A stretch of 64,000 bases of DNA. Source: Sanderia malayensis. Taxonomy: Eukaryota > Cnidaria > Scyphozoa > Semaeostomeae > Pelagiidae. The DNA lies in contig RQOL01000861.1 in NCBI GenBank assembly GCA_013076295.1, forward strand, positions 4,256,235 through 4,320,234. Direction: 5' to 3'. The position numbers and the translations under genes were made by a program. This document shows, piece by piece, positions 51,921 to 63,863 of the stretch (within the stretch, counting starts at the first letter, position 1; the number at the start of each line of letters is the position of its first letter). A model generated the notes under the pieces. It worked only from the letters and a program-made list of their open reading frames with translations, searched no databases and had not been told where the DNA came from.

Positions 51921-52889
51921 AGACTTTTACTTGCCCATATAAGGTATGTGCCTCAGATTCAAACGTTCACTTTTGATTTGAAGTGAGGCTACCAAGTATG
52001 ATATCACTTTGCAAGTTTTTCATTGGATAAAATGTAAACTTGTTGAAATAACAAACAACATGACGTACCATACTATGCATGCCCTCTTAGTTTCTTAGGG
52101 TTTCGTACCTAATTATGGCACGAAAAGTTTCTTGGCAAGTTTCTTATCATTGTTGAGATTTGTTACAACTCTGTGGAAATGAAGTGCGCAAGTTGTTTTT
52201 AACAATTTTTCTCGTTAAAACAACATAAACAGTTTTTTAACTTTGTTCAGTCACACAAAATCTCCTATGAAAGTTTATTAAGTTTTGAAAATATTGGCCT
52301 ATGGTTTCTTATAAAAAAATGGGTGTATTATATATGACAAAACAAGAAATTGTAAGTGATAAACCAGACTATTGAATTGAACTGCCCGTCAAATGGCATG
52401 GCGGGAAAAACAACCCTTCCATAACAAAAGTTTTTCAACAGGATTATAAAGAATATCCTTATATCAATGAGTGGCAAGCAACCAAGCTTTGAAAAGAAAT
52501 TATAGCAAATTCTCAATTAGGGGCAAACAACCAAACCAGAGGTTATATGCAATAACCTTCAACTTGTTGAAGTTTGCATTAATTGGTAGATAGATAGAGA
52601 TAAAATAATACAAACAAAATATAGCAATTGTCATGCATATAAAAATATACAGTTCCTGTACCAAAATTAAAAAATATTCAGCCTGAAAAATATCCAATAT
52701 CATCTGTTAGATCCTTCTTAACTCCTGCTCCAGTCAGAGAAATATTATATAAAATTACTTACATCAGAGATACCAAATGTTTCATTACATGCAGACACCA
52801 GATATGTTCTTGTCATGAAAAATTCTGCCAGAATTATACAAATTGATAATCGTTAGAAAATTACTTGGTGAATGAGATATAAAACTTGG
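51921..52889. other. Spacer downstream of hormone-like copy 2
   Basis: AT-rich, short ORFs only; nothing recognised. Confidence 0.5.
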
Positions 52890-53255
52890 TTAACAAGTAG
52901 CATGTTGACAGCCACAACCAGTAGCAGAATCAATTTGAATGGATCGATCTACTCCTGGATCACATTGAGCAAATTGAAATGTCTTTCTTTCGATTCCAGT
53001 TGACTTGCAACACATGCATTGGTTATTAAAATGTGGTGCATGGGATTCAAGTTTGACATAAGACTTGCATAAGCCAAGGCATGCAGTTATTGGAAACCTT
53101 TCTGCAATGCATCCTACCTTTGATGCCTTTGCACGATACTGTTCACTTTTGCAGTAAATCGACATACCACTCCACGGATCATATGCACAGCAAAGGCCAA
53201 TGAGGAGTAGTATCATCCACGTAACTGCCAGAATTCGCAATGCACTGATAGCCAT
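52890..53255 (-). CDS. Bursicon/GPA2-like cystine-knot hormone, copy 2
   Basis: 121 aa on one exon. A strong signal peptide (residues about 5-25) precedes 11 cysteines after it: YCKSEQY, then ACLGLCKSYVKLESHAPHF, QCMCCKS, QC and GCGCQHATC. It shares ACLGLCxSYV, a PHFxNxCxCC segment and exon layout with the neighbour at 48905-49294, so the two look like an old tandem duplication. The last cysteine spacing (C-x-C-x4-C) is longer than in bursicon. An acceptor (ctcctttag) about 15 bases before the ATG implies a 5' UTR intron, as in the sister gene. Two co-located subunits could form a heterodimer, which is inference. Confidence 0.78.
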   Translation of the reverse strand: MAISALRILAVTWMILLLIGLCCAYDPWSGMSIYCKSEQYRAKASKVGCIAERFPITACLGLCKSYVKLESHAPHFNNQCMCCKSTGIERKTFQFAQCDPGVDRSIQIDSATGCGCQHATC

Positions 53256-54655
53256 GACTGGACTTGTAAATAACCTAAAGGAGAGATCATTTCAGATATA
53301 ATTAACTGTAAGAAACTGCATCTAGCTCAATATGTTGATGTTGGGACATATTTCAATTCAATAAATATCAAAACAACCAAGGGAATGCCCACTCAAATTA
53401 TGAAGTCAATCCTAGCAAACACTGGGGGAAACATTTGTAAATGCCATGCCACTGAAATGTTTACATCTTTCAGTGGCCCGTCATAGTAGAAGCTGGTATT
53501 GCTTGGTGTTCAAAAGTTCATGAACAGAAATTAAAACAGAATAAAAGCTTACCTAAGTACTTTCCTACAGCAAAATAACTGTCAGCCTTTTGGGTTGACT
53601 TCCTTCCAGTGGTATTGTGTCAAAATTACTTGGTCCGTAGTCCTATCCTGTTTAAGTATGATATGATAACTGAAAATAATAGAAAATATGCTACGTGCAT
53701 ACTCTTCGTCCGATAACAATTCAATTGCGTTCGTGGGGAAGATTGGGATTAAGTTAATACTAATCCTATTAGGGCGGAGAATGATGAACGGGAAATGACA
53801 AATTAAAGTTGTTTGCACAAAACGAATAGACAATCGCTTAGGCCTGGATCACGTGAAATCTGAGGCCTCAAAGATTTGGATTGGCAAAATCTAAATGTTA
53901 TTGAAATATACAAAATATAATGCACATATGATGCAAAATGCATAATTTAACTCACTTTGAACTTTTCAAAAACCCTGCCAGCTCAGCAAGAATTGTGTGC
54001 GTGCAGGCAAGGCAAGCTTGAAAGCTGCTGAGATTGAACATAAGAGCTGTGTGGGCGTGGAAGGTTTGCTTTCATCCTCCTCCACTCTTCCTCCACATGT
54101 GCTCCTCCGGTTTCGAGCTCAAACTTCGAACGTTTCCATGACTGCGACGTCCAGACAAGTGATCACCCATGATCACCTTCTGAACAATTTGGCATTTGGG
54201 TTATATCAATTAGACTAGATGTAAACAACGTTTAGGCGGGTGCTGCTCGAGAAGATAAAGAATAAATAGCAGGTATGTTCAAATGAATTAATTAAAAAAT
54301 ATGAAGGAAGTAGCTACGACTGGGCTCTGGCTTGGCTGGCAGTGATGGGGGCGTTGCTGTTGGCAACGCTGTTGTACGCGTCTTTCCATTGGCATAATAG
54401 ATGGTAAAATAGCAAAAAAATAAGGTTGAACTTAAATTATGGAGACAAAGGAGAGCAAATGATATAAATACACATGCGTATTTACTTTCGTGCCCACAAT
54501 TAGAAAACCTGTGCACACGATTCCAGATAAATATTTTAGCGTGTTTATATCTATCGGTGGCGAGTCACCAAGCAGATGTCGCTGGATATATATGAACAGA
54601 CCGGCACTGTTGGCCTCGTCGCCCCGGTGTACCAACAGAGTTAGTAGTTGAGTAC
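53256..54655. other. Upstream flank of hormone-like copy 2
   Basis: No supported coding exon. Presumed promoter and non-coding first exon of the hormone gene on the minus strand; short ORFs lack domains or splice support. Confidence 0.45.
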
Positions 54656-54659
54656 GATA

Positions 54660-54893
54660 CGCGGATGGTTTTTCGGCGTTTCTGCCGGAAAAACATTCTC
54701 GACGGAAAGACGAAAAGTCCCGGTACGCCGGGGATCTACTTTCTCTTGTAGATCCTCGGTGTACCAGGCCTCATTTAATTTCAACTCAACTTCAACTCAA
54801 CTTCAACTCAACTTCAAGTGGAGCTCGGTGGAATCGACCCGTGACTCCATGAGTGGCAAGCACAAGTGCCAACCACTTCGCCACAAGAGTTGA
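54660..54893 (-). mobile_element. tRNA-derived SINE
   Basis: On the minus strand a Pol III box A (TGGCGAAGTGG, 54873-54883) is followed 33 bases later by box B (GGTCGATTCC, 54830-54839), with a tRNA-like body between. A short tandem array (aactcaacttc, about four units, near 54780-54817) and a unique tail follow. The body does not fold cleanly as a tRNA and the sequence continues past the tRNA part, so a SINE is preferred. The downstream boundary is approximate. Confidence 0.6.
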
Positions 54894-55415
54894 ACTAACA
54901 AAAAAGCTAATACTAAATGGTCCATTTTGGATTCGCACGAAAATGTATATAACGCCAGTGATGAATTCTAAAACCAACACGCGGCTAAACGGAGGAGGAT
55001 TTGAGGCCATGCGATGGCTAGAATGACACAGACAAATACACAAACATCCTCACAAGATTTTTCTCCACAAGGACTCGGTTATATTCTGCTGCGCAGCCGC
55101 TTCGCTTCGCTCCGCTACGCAGCAGCAAATACAAGATTTCATTTTTGAAAAAGCTTTACGCTTTATGCATTTCAAAAAACCTTAGGAAGTAGATGGATTA
55201 CAAAATACTTTCTCAAATTCTTTGAACAGCACAGCACCTTGTTGAGCTATAATCACAACATTGTAGCTACATAACGGTAAAACACCAATCATAGCGAAAC
55301 TCAAAACAAAAACCTTAAAAGACTGCGATTAAAAGTTACCTCTGTCCCAATTTACTTTCAGATCTCTGTCCCAATTTACTTCTAAAGTTCAGATCGCCTC
55401 ATGTGACCACAAACT
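54894..55415. other. 3' flank of AP4M1
   Basis: No gene seen. A GC-rich palindromic stretch (gctgcgcagccgcttcgctt and following) lies near 55088-55128. Confidence 0.5.
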
Positions 55416-58400
55416 TCACAGTCTATGTACAAACGAATCGCTGAAAAAAGGACACAATATTGCTTACACTTGAGCCAGAAATATGGAGATAAATAGCAAA
55501 CAGAAAAATTAGAAAGCACAGTAAGATATCATGTAATTACCTGTGTGTTATTAATCGTACCCATCTCATTGGAGTATATAGGTTATTCTTCTCAAATACT
55601 TTCAGATATTTAATTGTAATGCCAGAACAGACGTACATGGGAGCTTCGAAATCAACGCTGAAAGTCAACGAGCAATTTTAATAAGATAACAATCAATAAT
55701 TGAAAAATCTTGGTTATATTTACTAACATTCACACCAAGGGAAATAAGATTGATATATACAAAAACTCGATACCTTATTGGTCCGATTTCTTGTCTTGAT
55801 GATGCAGAGATAAATGGAAGATTTATCTGCAAAGCAAAATGTTTATTATATGATGTTTTCCAATAAGAGGAGGCTACAAAATTTAGCAGTAGCTGCAGCG
55901 AATAGCTCAAAATAGCTGCATACATAGGTTTCAAGTAGTTGCATATGTCTACGAAATTTGACGACTGTTAATATCATACTTTGAACTTTGCGACGTGACT
56001 TTTGCCTCCAGACATTTTCTTGATTCCCCAGTAAATTGTTTTTTCGCTTCCTTTAAATTCGACGGTTTTTGAACCAGTTGAAACGTCGTGCGAGACACTA
56101 TAGAAACAAGAGAAAATGCCCAAAGTTCAATTAAAGCACCAACTCAGTTGAGAGATACAGCTCAAGTGTAAACATCAAATACATAGCCTACCTAACTGTT
56201 GCCCTTGGTACTGGGAGGCGAATTATGATGTTACTTGCAGCACTAAAGAGTGGAAAGGAGACAGGCATGTCATATCAATCTCAATTTAAACCCACTGTTC
56301 ATGACTTACATTACGCGCTATGAACGGGCAGCAACGACATATGCAATGCACAATTGCCATCTTCGAAATGCAGATGCTAGAAAATTCAAAAAAGTGACTT
56401 ACTTTAAATGAGGTAACTCGCAAGACAATGTAAACTCGACTTTGATGGACCTGAAAAGAATGCATTACAAATTGCTATCACAACATTTCATATGACTCCA
56501 ACAGTTGCATAAATTAGATCGCATAAATTACGAGCTGCAACAATCTGGTCAGTTCGGTTGAATAGCTAAAAGTTTGATTGAAGCCATGTAAGCAGCATAA
56601 TTGAAGATGTTTGTGACAGTTTAATTGATTTGATTCGCAATTGTTTATTAAAAACTAATAACATCATCGTCCCACTCACTTTTCATTATCTCCTTCGCTG
56701 ATGTAAGGCTGCAGTTTAAAAGGTAAGGGTCGGCTCATCTCACCAGACAAATGGTAATTCATGGCTATGAACTAAAAACACAATATACTATACAATACAC
56801 AATGCATTATATACAACAATAATGTACAATACAAGTCAGCCAATGAGCAACACAAGTCTATGGATAGACAGTGTAAAAGTCCTCACTTCCCCTCCCCCTC
56901 CCTCCCCCATTCCAACTCAATGCAACTGGATCCATGGTACAAGGTACAGTGTATACGACAAATTAAGCCTCGTATTAGATGAATTGTAAAAGGCCTGCAA
57001 TAGAGACAAGACTACATTACCTCGCCATCGGGTGGCATGATATTCAGCTCGCTGTTTCTTTCAAATGCCTCAACGTCAACATTGTCATGGAGACAAAAAT
57101 CATCTAAAATAATCTTACCACGAGACCCTGAAAGATGAAGTTGGAGTAATTTTACAACGCAGAAAAGCCAGCTAACTTAGCATGGCCCTGAGGTCTCGAA
57201 AAAGCGTGGTCATCTATTGATTGCATTGAAAAAAGCATAACTATATCTGTTTGCTTCCATCTCCTTTCCATGGGGTATTCCTAAAGCTCTTTAAAAGTAG
57301 GTGAGAATGCGCAGTAGCACGTTAAGCCCAGTGCACAGGAGTATATATGTCGTAATAACAATCAGCGTGTCCTTCGACGTGTTATGTAGGTCAACTCACT
57401 ACAATGACTACACTGCGCTCTGAGCTTTCATTCGTTCCGTTTCTCACTGGGCAATTCAATTCAATAGGGGGTATCTATGCGATGAGTCTGGTGGATATAG
57501 GTGGATAGATATACTTAATGGTCCAAGAGTTTTTAAACAGGGGTTCAGAGTACATTTGGTTTTGGAAATGCTCCTTAAAACAAATACAGTAAGCACATCT
57601 GACATCTGTGATGTTAGCTCTAGACTAAACTGCATTGAATAAAGCATTTTCATGTAGATTCTTACCTTTTCTGGTTGTCAAATCATCACTTAAGCCAATT
57701 CTAATTTCTGTAAAATCAATAATGATACATTATTGCATATATATCATGAACAGGCTGCATGGGTTAAGTTACTAGTGCCACTCAACACACATAAATGTAT
57801 AAAAATTACCAGGATTTCCTGCCAAAAAACTCTTCACTTGAATGAATCCATCAATTTCTGATCTGATAAGCTTTCCCTAAAAAGAGAATGAATGTAGCAT
57901 CATAGAAACAACTGATATCAAGAAGATCTAGTTGGGAGGCTGCAATAAAAGGAAAGACACACACTGCACACTTCAACTGCTCACATTTGCTGCAAAAAGA
58001 GCTGTTAACCTTTCCAATACATCAATGAATACTTCATTTTTTCTTCCACCTTTCTGTAAAGATTAAAGTTAGGAAAATTACATATTAACTAACAACATGC
58101 AGTAATTATTGGCAGCATGATATTTCTTATATCTTATTGAAGCATTATTTCATAGCATGTATATGCACCTTTGAGCTAGACTGCACTGATAGATTAGAGG
58201 CAGTACTTGGCAAAGTCATCTTGTCAGCTCCAAACTACAAAATGAAAAGCAATAGAGCCTATGTCAAAAACAGACATATCTGGCATCTCTTTTCAGAGAC
58301 CTGTTACTAGGAATAAAGTGCTGAGAATTGATGGATGATTGATAAATAAAGTTCAAATGAAATATATGACTCACAATGTTTGGACCAGTTACTTGGCTAG

Positions 58401-59506
58401 AGAGATTGGCTACACCATCAATTAAATGAACATCATTGAAGATAAATGACTTGAGCTTCTCTGTTGAGGTAGTCTGTGGATAGCCATAATCCTACAACCA
58501 AGTACAACGATTAGCAAAAGAAAACACTTAGACTTTTCTACAAAATAAGATTTATTGCTGAGTATAGGGGTCACTAAATCATGCATTGAATTGAAAAGAA
58601 GAAAATGAAGCCACTAAATCATCTACTGTTATAACAAAGGATGATAAGGCTCTGACTGGTATACAATCCAGTTGAAACAATATTTTGCTTACCAATACTT
58701 CATCAAGTATTTCATATATTAATGTAAAATTGCATCTTATTGATTCTTCATTCAAAACACCGCAGTAATCCTTGCATATATTTGCGATTCTAAAAAGAAA
58801 TAAGTATTTTCTTCAAAGAGACAGATATGTTCACAAGGATGATGTGCTGATTAGAAATGTTGTAAGATGCAAAGGGTATGAAAATCACAATAAAAGAATC
58901 ACGAACCTGTTTAAAAGTTCAATGACATAAGTTGGTCCAACATTGAATTTTGTTGTTGTAACAAAGTATAAACCATGCTTCTTTATGAATATAAATTGGA
59001 TGTTTTCGACATTCTGCAATCACAAAGATAAGATATAAAGCAAGAACGCAAACCAGAAGGAACACATCTGAAGAAATATAGATACGAAAATATAATAACC
59101 TATGGATTTTTTGGTATTTGAAGAAAGGAATACACAATAATGGTTCAGATAAATAATTCCCCTTAATGTATCATTGGGAGCCATTGGGAAAAACAATTAA
59201 AAAGTTTAAGCGCCTTGGATTCTTATTCAAATAATTGTACAGTAGGAACACTTACAAAAACTGGAGTTGCTTGATCCTCCCTTTGCGAATTTAATTTTCG
59301 GAAAAATATCTCAGCTGTGCCTTTCACGACATCTCCGCGCACTGAGTGGGGCTAAGAAAAAATTTACTTCCTTCTTCTATAGGCCTAGCCATATACGAAA
59401 TAGAAACCTGAAAAATACAGACTGAGCTATTTATTATGAAAAGGATACGTTCTTTGAAAATCAGAGTATCACCACGCATAGAAAGGATGAAAAACTGTGA
59501 CAGCAT
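55416..59506 (-). CDS. AP4M1: AP-4 complex subunit mu
   Basis: Seventeen exons close in phase to 439 aa; human AP4M1 is 453. The first exon encodes [18 protein letters not shown], matching the AP-4 mu start, followed by ELRGD. The longin-like N-terminus includes HGLYFVTTT and the family landmark [15 protein letters not shown]. The mu-homology domain begins near [12 protein letters not shown] and ends with [16 protein letters not shown] and HSDSFVHRL, the expected C-terminus. AP-4 is a trans-Golgi coat adaptor for vesicle sorting; mu binds tyrosine-based signals. Exons run from 59506-59449 to 55440-55416, each 25-120 bp, separated by short introns. The gene is head to head with the NAA10-like gene; the ATGs are about 275 bp apart. 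Confidence 0.95.
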
Positions 59507-59780
59507 GTTCTTTCAATGTAAAAGACTTGTACACCATATTATTCTTCTTGACAATGAATTACTTTTACTGAAAAAAAATTTGTTTCGGGACTTAGGACTT
59601 GCATACATAAAGGACTTGCCAAAAGTTTTAGTTTGTCCGTCGCCGTCCGCTCCTCCTCCTCTCAAGCGTGGCGTGGTAACAGCAAAGCCAAGCCAGAATC
59701 AGCCTCACGGACGAAATTCTTCATTCGTAATAGCTTCATTATTTCCAATTAGAAGAGCGATATTTATACAAAAAACAGTC
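59507..59780. promoter_or_regulatory. Compact divergent promoter of AP4M1 and the NAA10-like gene
   Basis: Only 274 bp separates the two oppositely directed start codons, so both 5' UTRs and a shared promoter must lie here unless transcripts overlap. No TATA box is evident. An in-frame extension of the NAA10-like ORF runs through it but lacks family similarity. Confidence 0.55.
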
Positions 59781-60362
59781 ATGAATATCAGGTGTGCTAC
59801 GCCCGAAGACCTAATGAACATGCAACACTGTAATCTCCTTTGCTTACCTGAAAACTACCAAATGAAATACTATTTATACCATGGCCTATCCTGGCCCCAA
59901 CTTTCTTATGTTGCCGAAGACGAATGCGGCAAGGTTGTAGGCTATGTACTTGCAAAAATGGAGGAAGAACCAGACGAGATCGTGCACGGCCATATTACTT
60001 CGTTAGCAGTGAAGAGGTCACATAGAAGGCTTGGTCTTGCAAGGAAGTTAATGGAACAGGCTGCAAGAGCGATGGTTGAGAATTTTGCTGCAAAATATGT
60101 CTCACTGCATGTTAGAAAAAGCAACAGAGCTGCTTTGAAGCTTTATAAGACTTCACTGAAGTTTGATATTCATGACATTGAACCGAAATATTATGCCGAT
60201 GGTGAAGATGCATATGCTATGAGAAGAGATTTAAAGGATTTGCCAATGGAAGAAAATGTGGTATCAGATGATGGTGACAATAAAGCAAAAGAAATAATTG
60301 AAAGCTCTAAAGAAGAAAGTGTTGATGTTGATGAAAAGCTTGATGAACTTACCATTTCTTGA
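59781..60362 (+). CDS. NAA10: N-alpha-acetyltransferase 10 (NatA catalytic subunit), intronless
   Basis: 193 aa on a single exon. The start [20 protein letters not shown] matches human NAA10 closely, as do [28 protein letters not shown], the acetyl-CoA-binding RRLGLA motif, [14 protein letters not shown] and [17 protein letters not shown]10 with NAA15 acetylates N-termini of nascent proteins at the ribosome. The C-terminal tail is acidic and diverged, as usual. The ORF is open upstream to 59436, but the family start at 59781 is preferred. All other long genes in the window are intron-rich, so an intronless copy could be a retrogene, like vertebrate NAA11. AATAAA at 60489-60494 and 60612-60617 are candidate poly(A) signals. 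Confidence 0.93.
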   Translation: MNIRCATPEDLMNMQHCNLLCLPENYQMKYYLYHGLSWPQLSYVAEDECGKVVGYVLAKMEEEPDEIVHGHITSLAVKRSHRRLGLARKLMEQAARAMVENFAAKYVSLHVRKSNRAALKLYKTSLKFDIHDIEPKYYADGEDAYAMRRDLKDLPMEENVVSDDGDNKAKEIIESSKEESVDVDEKLDELTIS

Positions 60363-60748
60363 ATAGCATGCTTTTTATACCTTGTTTTCAAGTTGGATTT
60401 TCGAAGCAGAGCTTCCACAAGGAGACAATGAATTGATACTATCCTATACATAGCATTATTGTTAAGGTTTAAATGAGTGTCTTGTGGAAATAAATGAAAA
60501 GTTGAAGAAAACACATTCTTTCAAAAATAGTTTTTATGATATGTTTTCTTCTATCAAATATTTAAAACCTCTTTGAAATATATCTCAAGATTTATTAATG
60601 TCATGTGTGCAAATAAAAGCCTCAAATATTTACAATTGAAATAAAAATAAACATTTTGATTGTCATAAGAACTTCTCTAGTAAAACTAATAGTAAACCTT
60701 CTCAAGGAAACATTAAAGTCATGTGTCAATAAAATGTATATTGACAAG

Positions 60749-62817
60749 TTATATTCGATGAGTTTGAGTTTTTGGACCAACATTTGCAAACCTAAAAAAG
60801 GAATCAAGATCTTAATTTTCCATTTTATTAACCAGAAAAATAAAAAGGAAGGAATACTAAGGAAGAAACAATGAAACTGAATTGATGCAAAAATCAAAGA
60901 TTTAAAAAAACTTACCGACTGAGTTTGAAAAGCGGTTTCTCTTGAGGAGGCTCTTGCTTTGCATTTTGATAATAGCTAAAGACACAATTTGATGCAATTA
61001 TTTCCTCAGAAACTGCCCATTGTGTAATGATCATAACATTTCATCATAACATTAATCCAAAGTGCAACATAAAAATACTCTAATGATTAACCAGTTCAGT
61101 TAATAACTTAGCTTTGAAAAAATATTATATTTACCCTTCTGTTCCATCTTTATCCTTTTTATCATTCCTCTGATTTTTCTTGCCCTAAGTAAAAACAGCG
61201 AAATTAGATAAAGAAGAAACTCCAAAGTAGTTCCAGAAATAAACTATGTGCACACATTAAATGTTCTGAACTAGTTTATATTGCTAAGAACTGAATGAAC
61301 TATGATAAAACCAATGCCAAACCTTTGTATTTTCTCCAGTTTTCTGTTTTTTAATCAGTTCATCTAGCCAATCATGTTGGTACTTCATGCTTAATAACTG
61401 TCCCATATCACTGCCTTGCTTTGATTTTATTTCATCAATCGTTGGTCTAGAAGACAAAATAACAAATACAATTTCTTCTTCTGAGTAAATTCTGTTATCA
61501 AACAAGACAATAACCTGTATTAGACTTAATGTATTGCCTCAACCTTTGGCTTTATGATAATTTGTGAAGAATAAACTCACATTGCAGGAAATCTTATATT
61601 TTGCTCATTTTCCTTTTTCATCTTTGCTTTCAATTTTGATTGTGAATTTTTACTTTTTGCTAAGAAAGGTAGCTTTTCTGGGCTTGACTTTGTCCTTCTT
61701 TCATCTTGCTCCAAAGCATCTCTGGGAGATAAGACAGACGTTAATATTCTGAGCCAAAATGCAAAATTTTGTATATAAAGATTTTCTAAGTAAAAAATGA
61801 ACTTATTATGTTGCAAGCTTCTGTACCTCTTCCAGACAGACATGTTATCAAATCCTAGCAAAGACTTTTTCTCCTTTGATGGTGTAAAATCTTCTTGTTG
61901 GTATCTCTTGTATTCATCGTGGACATACCATTCAGGGAATGATGATTTGTATGTGCTAAAAATAAATGAAACCAAATAAATTAATGGTTACATCAACTTG
62001 CTTGACCAAATTATACCTTATCAAGAAGCGTGTTGTCAATTAAGCAGTCTGTAAGTATATAACAATTTCAACTAATATCTGCTAACCTTCCCTCCAGATC
62101 CTCTGCTTCATCTTTTGCATTATCATGGTCAAACCATTCAACTCTGGGATACTTTACAGCCCCATCTACAGAAGGCTTGTGCTCTCTATAAATGAACAAA
62201 TCTAAACAAAGAAACAATACCAATTAACTATAAAAAATAATGCAATGGGTTGTCATTTGAAAATTGTAAGGCACTTCTTTGCAAGTAGTCCAACCTTTTC
62301 TGCCACCCGCTTTGGCAAGTCTGACATACTTGGAATCTGTATCTCTGATCCATTTTCTTCTCAAGTGGATGTCTTCAGTTAAATCTTCTGGTCCATCATC
62401 ATGATTTCCAAGTCCAGGGATCTGTGAAGCGGGTATGATAGTTGCAAATTTCACCGACTTGTCTTCTGCTTTGGGTGCATGATAAAACCAATCTACAAGT
62501 GAATATAAAACTGATTCAACAAACTACCAACTAACATTAAAAATGAGAAAAATCATTGCAAATTCAAAATATATAATATATAAATATATAAATATATGTT
62601 TATAATTATATTAGATCCTCTTAATAATTAACAACACTTTTTAAAATGGACATTAACCGATTTTGTAATTTGTAAATCCCTCTTAAATCAATAATTTAGT
62701 ATTGGAAATTTTGCCGTTATTGGCTTTTTAAAAGAAACCAAACTGTGCATACAATTAAAATTCAAAGCAAACTGTACTTAAATAGATGCTACCTTGGCCA
62801 GATACTCTGTTGTTCAT
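60749..62817 (-). CDS. C7orf57: C7orf57-like conserved protein of unknown function
   Basis: Nine exons (62817-62793, 62492-62295, 62183-62087, 61955-61827, 61721-61581, 61446-61323, 61184-61135, 60975-60916, 60791-60749) close in phase to 288 aa; human C7orf57 is about 295. Shared landmarks are DWFYHAP, PASQIPGLGNHDD, RRKWIRDTDSKYVRLAKAGG, YVHDEY, FDNMSVWKRDA and WLDELIKKQ. It is hydrophilic, has no membrane segment and no known domain; function is unknown. The last exon was picked by a strong polypyrimidine acceptor (ccttttttag) giving KPLFKLSRFANVGPKTQTHRI before the stop; two nearer acceptors give hydrophobic, unlikely endings. It converges on the NAA10-like gene, with stops 386 bp apart. 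Confidence 0.8.
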
Positions 62818-63708
62818 CACTTTATCTTTTCAAAAACGACGGGCTCAGGTGGTAGAGTCGTTGGCATGTGGTAACTATTTTGATAGGCCTAAACGTGACG
62901 TTGGCTGCTCAGCTGACAGGCCTAACTAAGCAGGTTTGTTTTTTGAGTGAATGATATACTTTCTTCTGACGCAAAATGTACAGCTTATTTCAACTTTTTG
63001 CAGTTTATTGAAACTCTTGAACGTAGCGTTTTACCTACAATAATATGGCACAGCCTTTTCGTTACAGCGTGTTGTTACTTTGATCTTACCAACGTTTGAT
63101 AATTCCAGACAATGGTCCTAGCCACATTCAGTTGTAAACAGATAAACAAGCGCAGCTTGCCTTGCATGCTCCAAGCCTTAGCAACAAGGCCACCCCCTAT
63201 TATACAGACCGAGAACAAAGAATTGGACCCTGGAACAGAAGTTCGGGGAGTGCAAAAGAAAAAAGCAGAAACATGTGTCCCAATATCGTCATACTGTCAA
63301 AAATTTCAAGCTTTACAAGATTAAACAATCGCTAAAAGTTACTCTCAATATAATAAAACTATATAACATAACCAAAAATTGATAAAAACAGAACTATGGA
63401 CACTGCCATGTAACACGCCGTATAAAAAATAAAAGATATTTAAGCTAGAGTTCTTTGTTATAAAGCAATCGGTACTATATTTTACAAATTCATCACGCAG
63501 TTGTCAATACTCTAAAACTTACGATATTTATTAAGTGATTATACGCTGATATCAGTCACTATAACTTTAACTTAGTTTGTCATCAATACATGTCGTCAAT
63601 ATTTTAGAACAATTATTACTCATTACTCTACTTTTACACGATATATAGTTAAGAAATATCTAACAGAAAAGGTCAGAGATTGCTGCATATACTTACAATA
63701 ATATAAGT
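62818..63708. other. Spacer upstream of the C7orf57-like gene
   Basis: Presumed promoter region of the C7orf57-like gene and 3' flank of the next minus-strand gene. A 70-codon plus frame at 63112-63324 has no recognised similarity. Nothing else supported. Confidence 0.45.
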
Positions 63709-63863
63709 TTAAATCATTGTAGATTTTGTTATTTTCTTCTTATCGAAGCAAGTGATCATTTCCAAGTGGTCTTTCAAGACGCGCAGCCTCCTCTGAAAGA
63801 TATCAACCTCTCTCTCAAGTTCGTTGGCATACTGCGGATGATTTGGGTCCATGTTTTCTGGCC
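63709..63863 (-). CDS. Last exon of an unidentified coiled-coil gene (5' partial)
   Basis: An acceptor (cttgcgcag) precedes an open frame of about 50 codons ending in a TAA at 63709. It reads PENMDPNHPQYANELEREVD, then IFQRRLRVLKDHLEMITCFD and a basic end. Heptad-like charged and leucine residues suggest a C-terminal coiled coil. I do not recognise the family. The rest of the gene lies beyond the right edge or in 63864-64000, where no further exon is obvious. Confidence 0.6.

Noticed and set aside
59436..59780. N-terminal extension of the NAA10-like ORF by 115 codons
   Set aside because: It overlaps the AP4M1 first exon on the other strand and has no family similarity. The ATG at 59781 matches the conserved NAA10 start exactly.
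62835..62880. tRNA-like start (ggctcaggtggtagagtcgt)
   Set aside because: It resembles box A, but no box B or acceptor pairing follows within tRNA distance.
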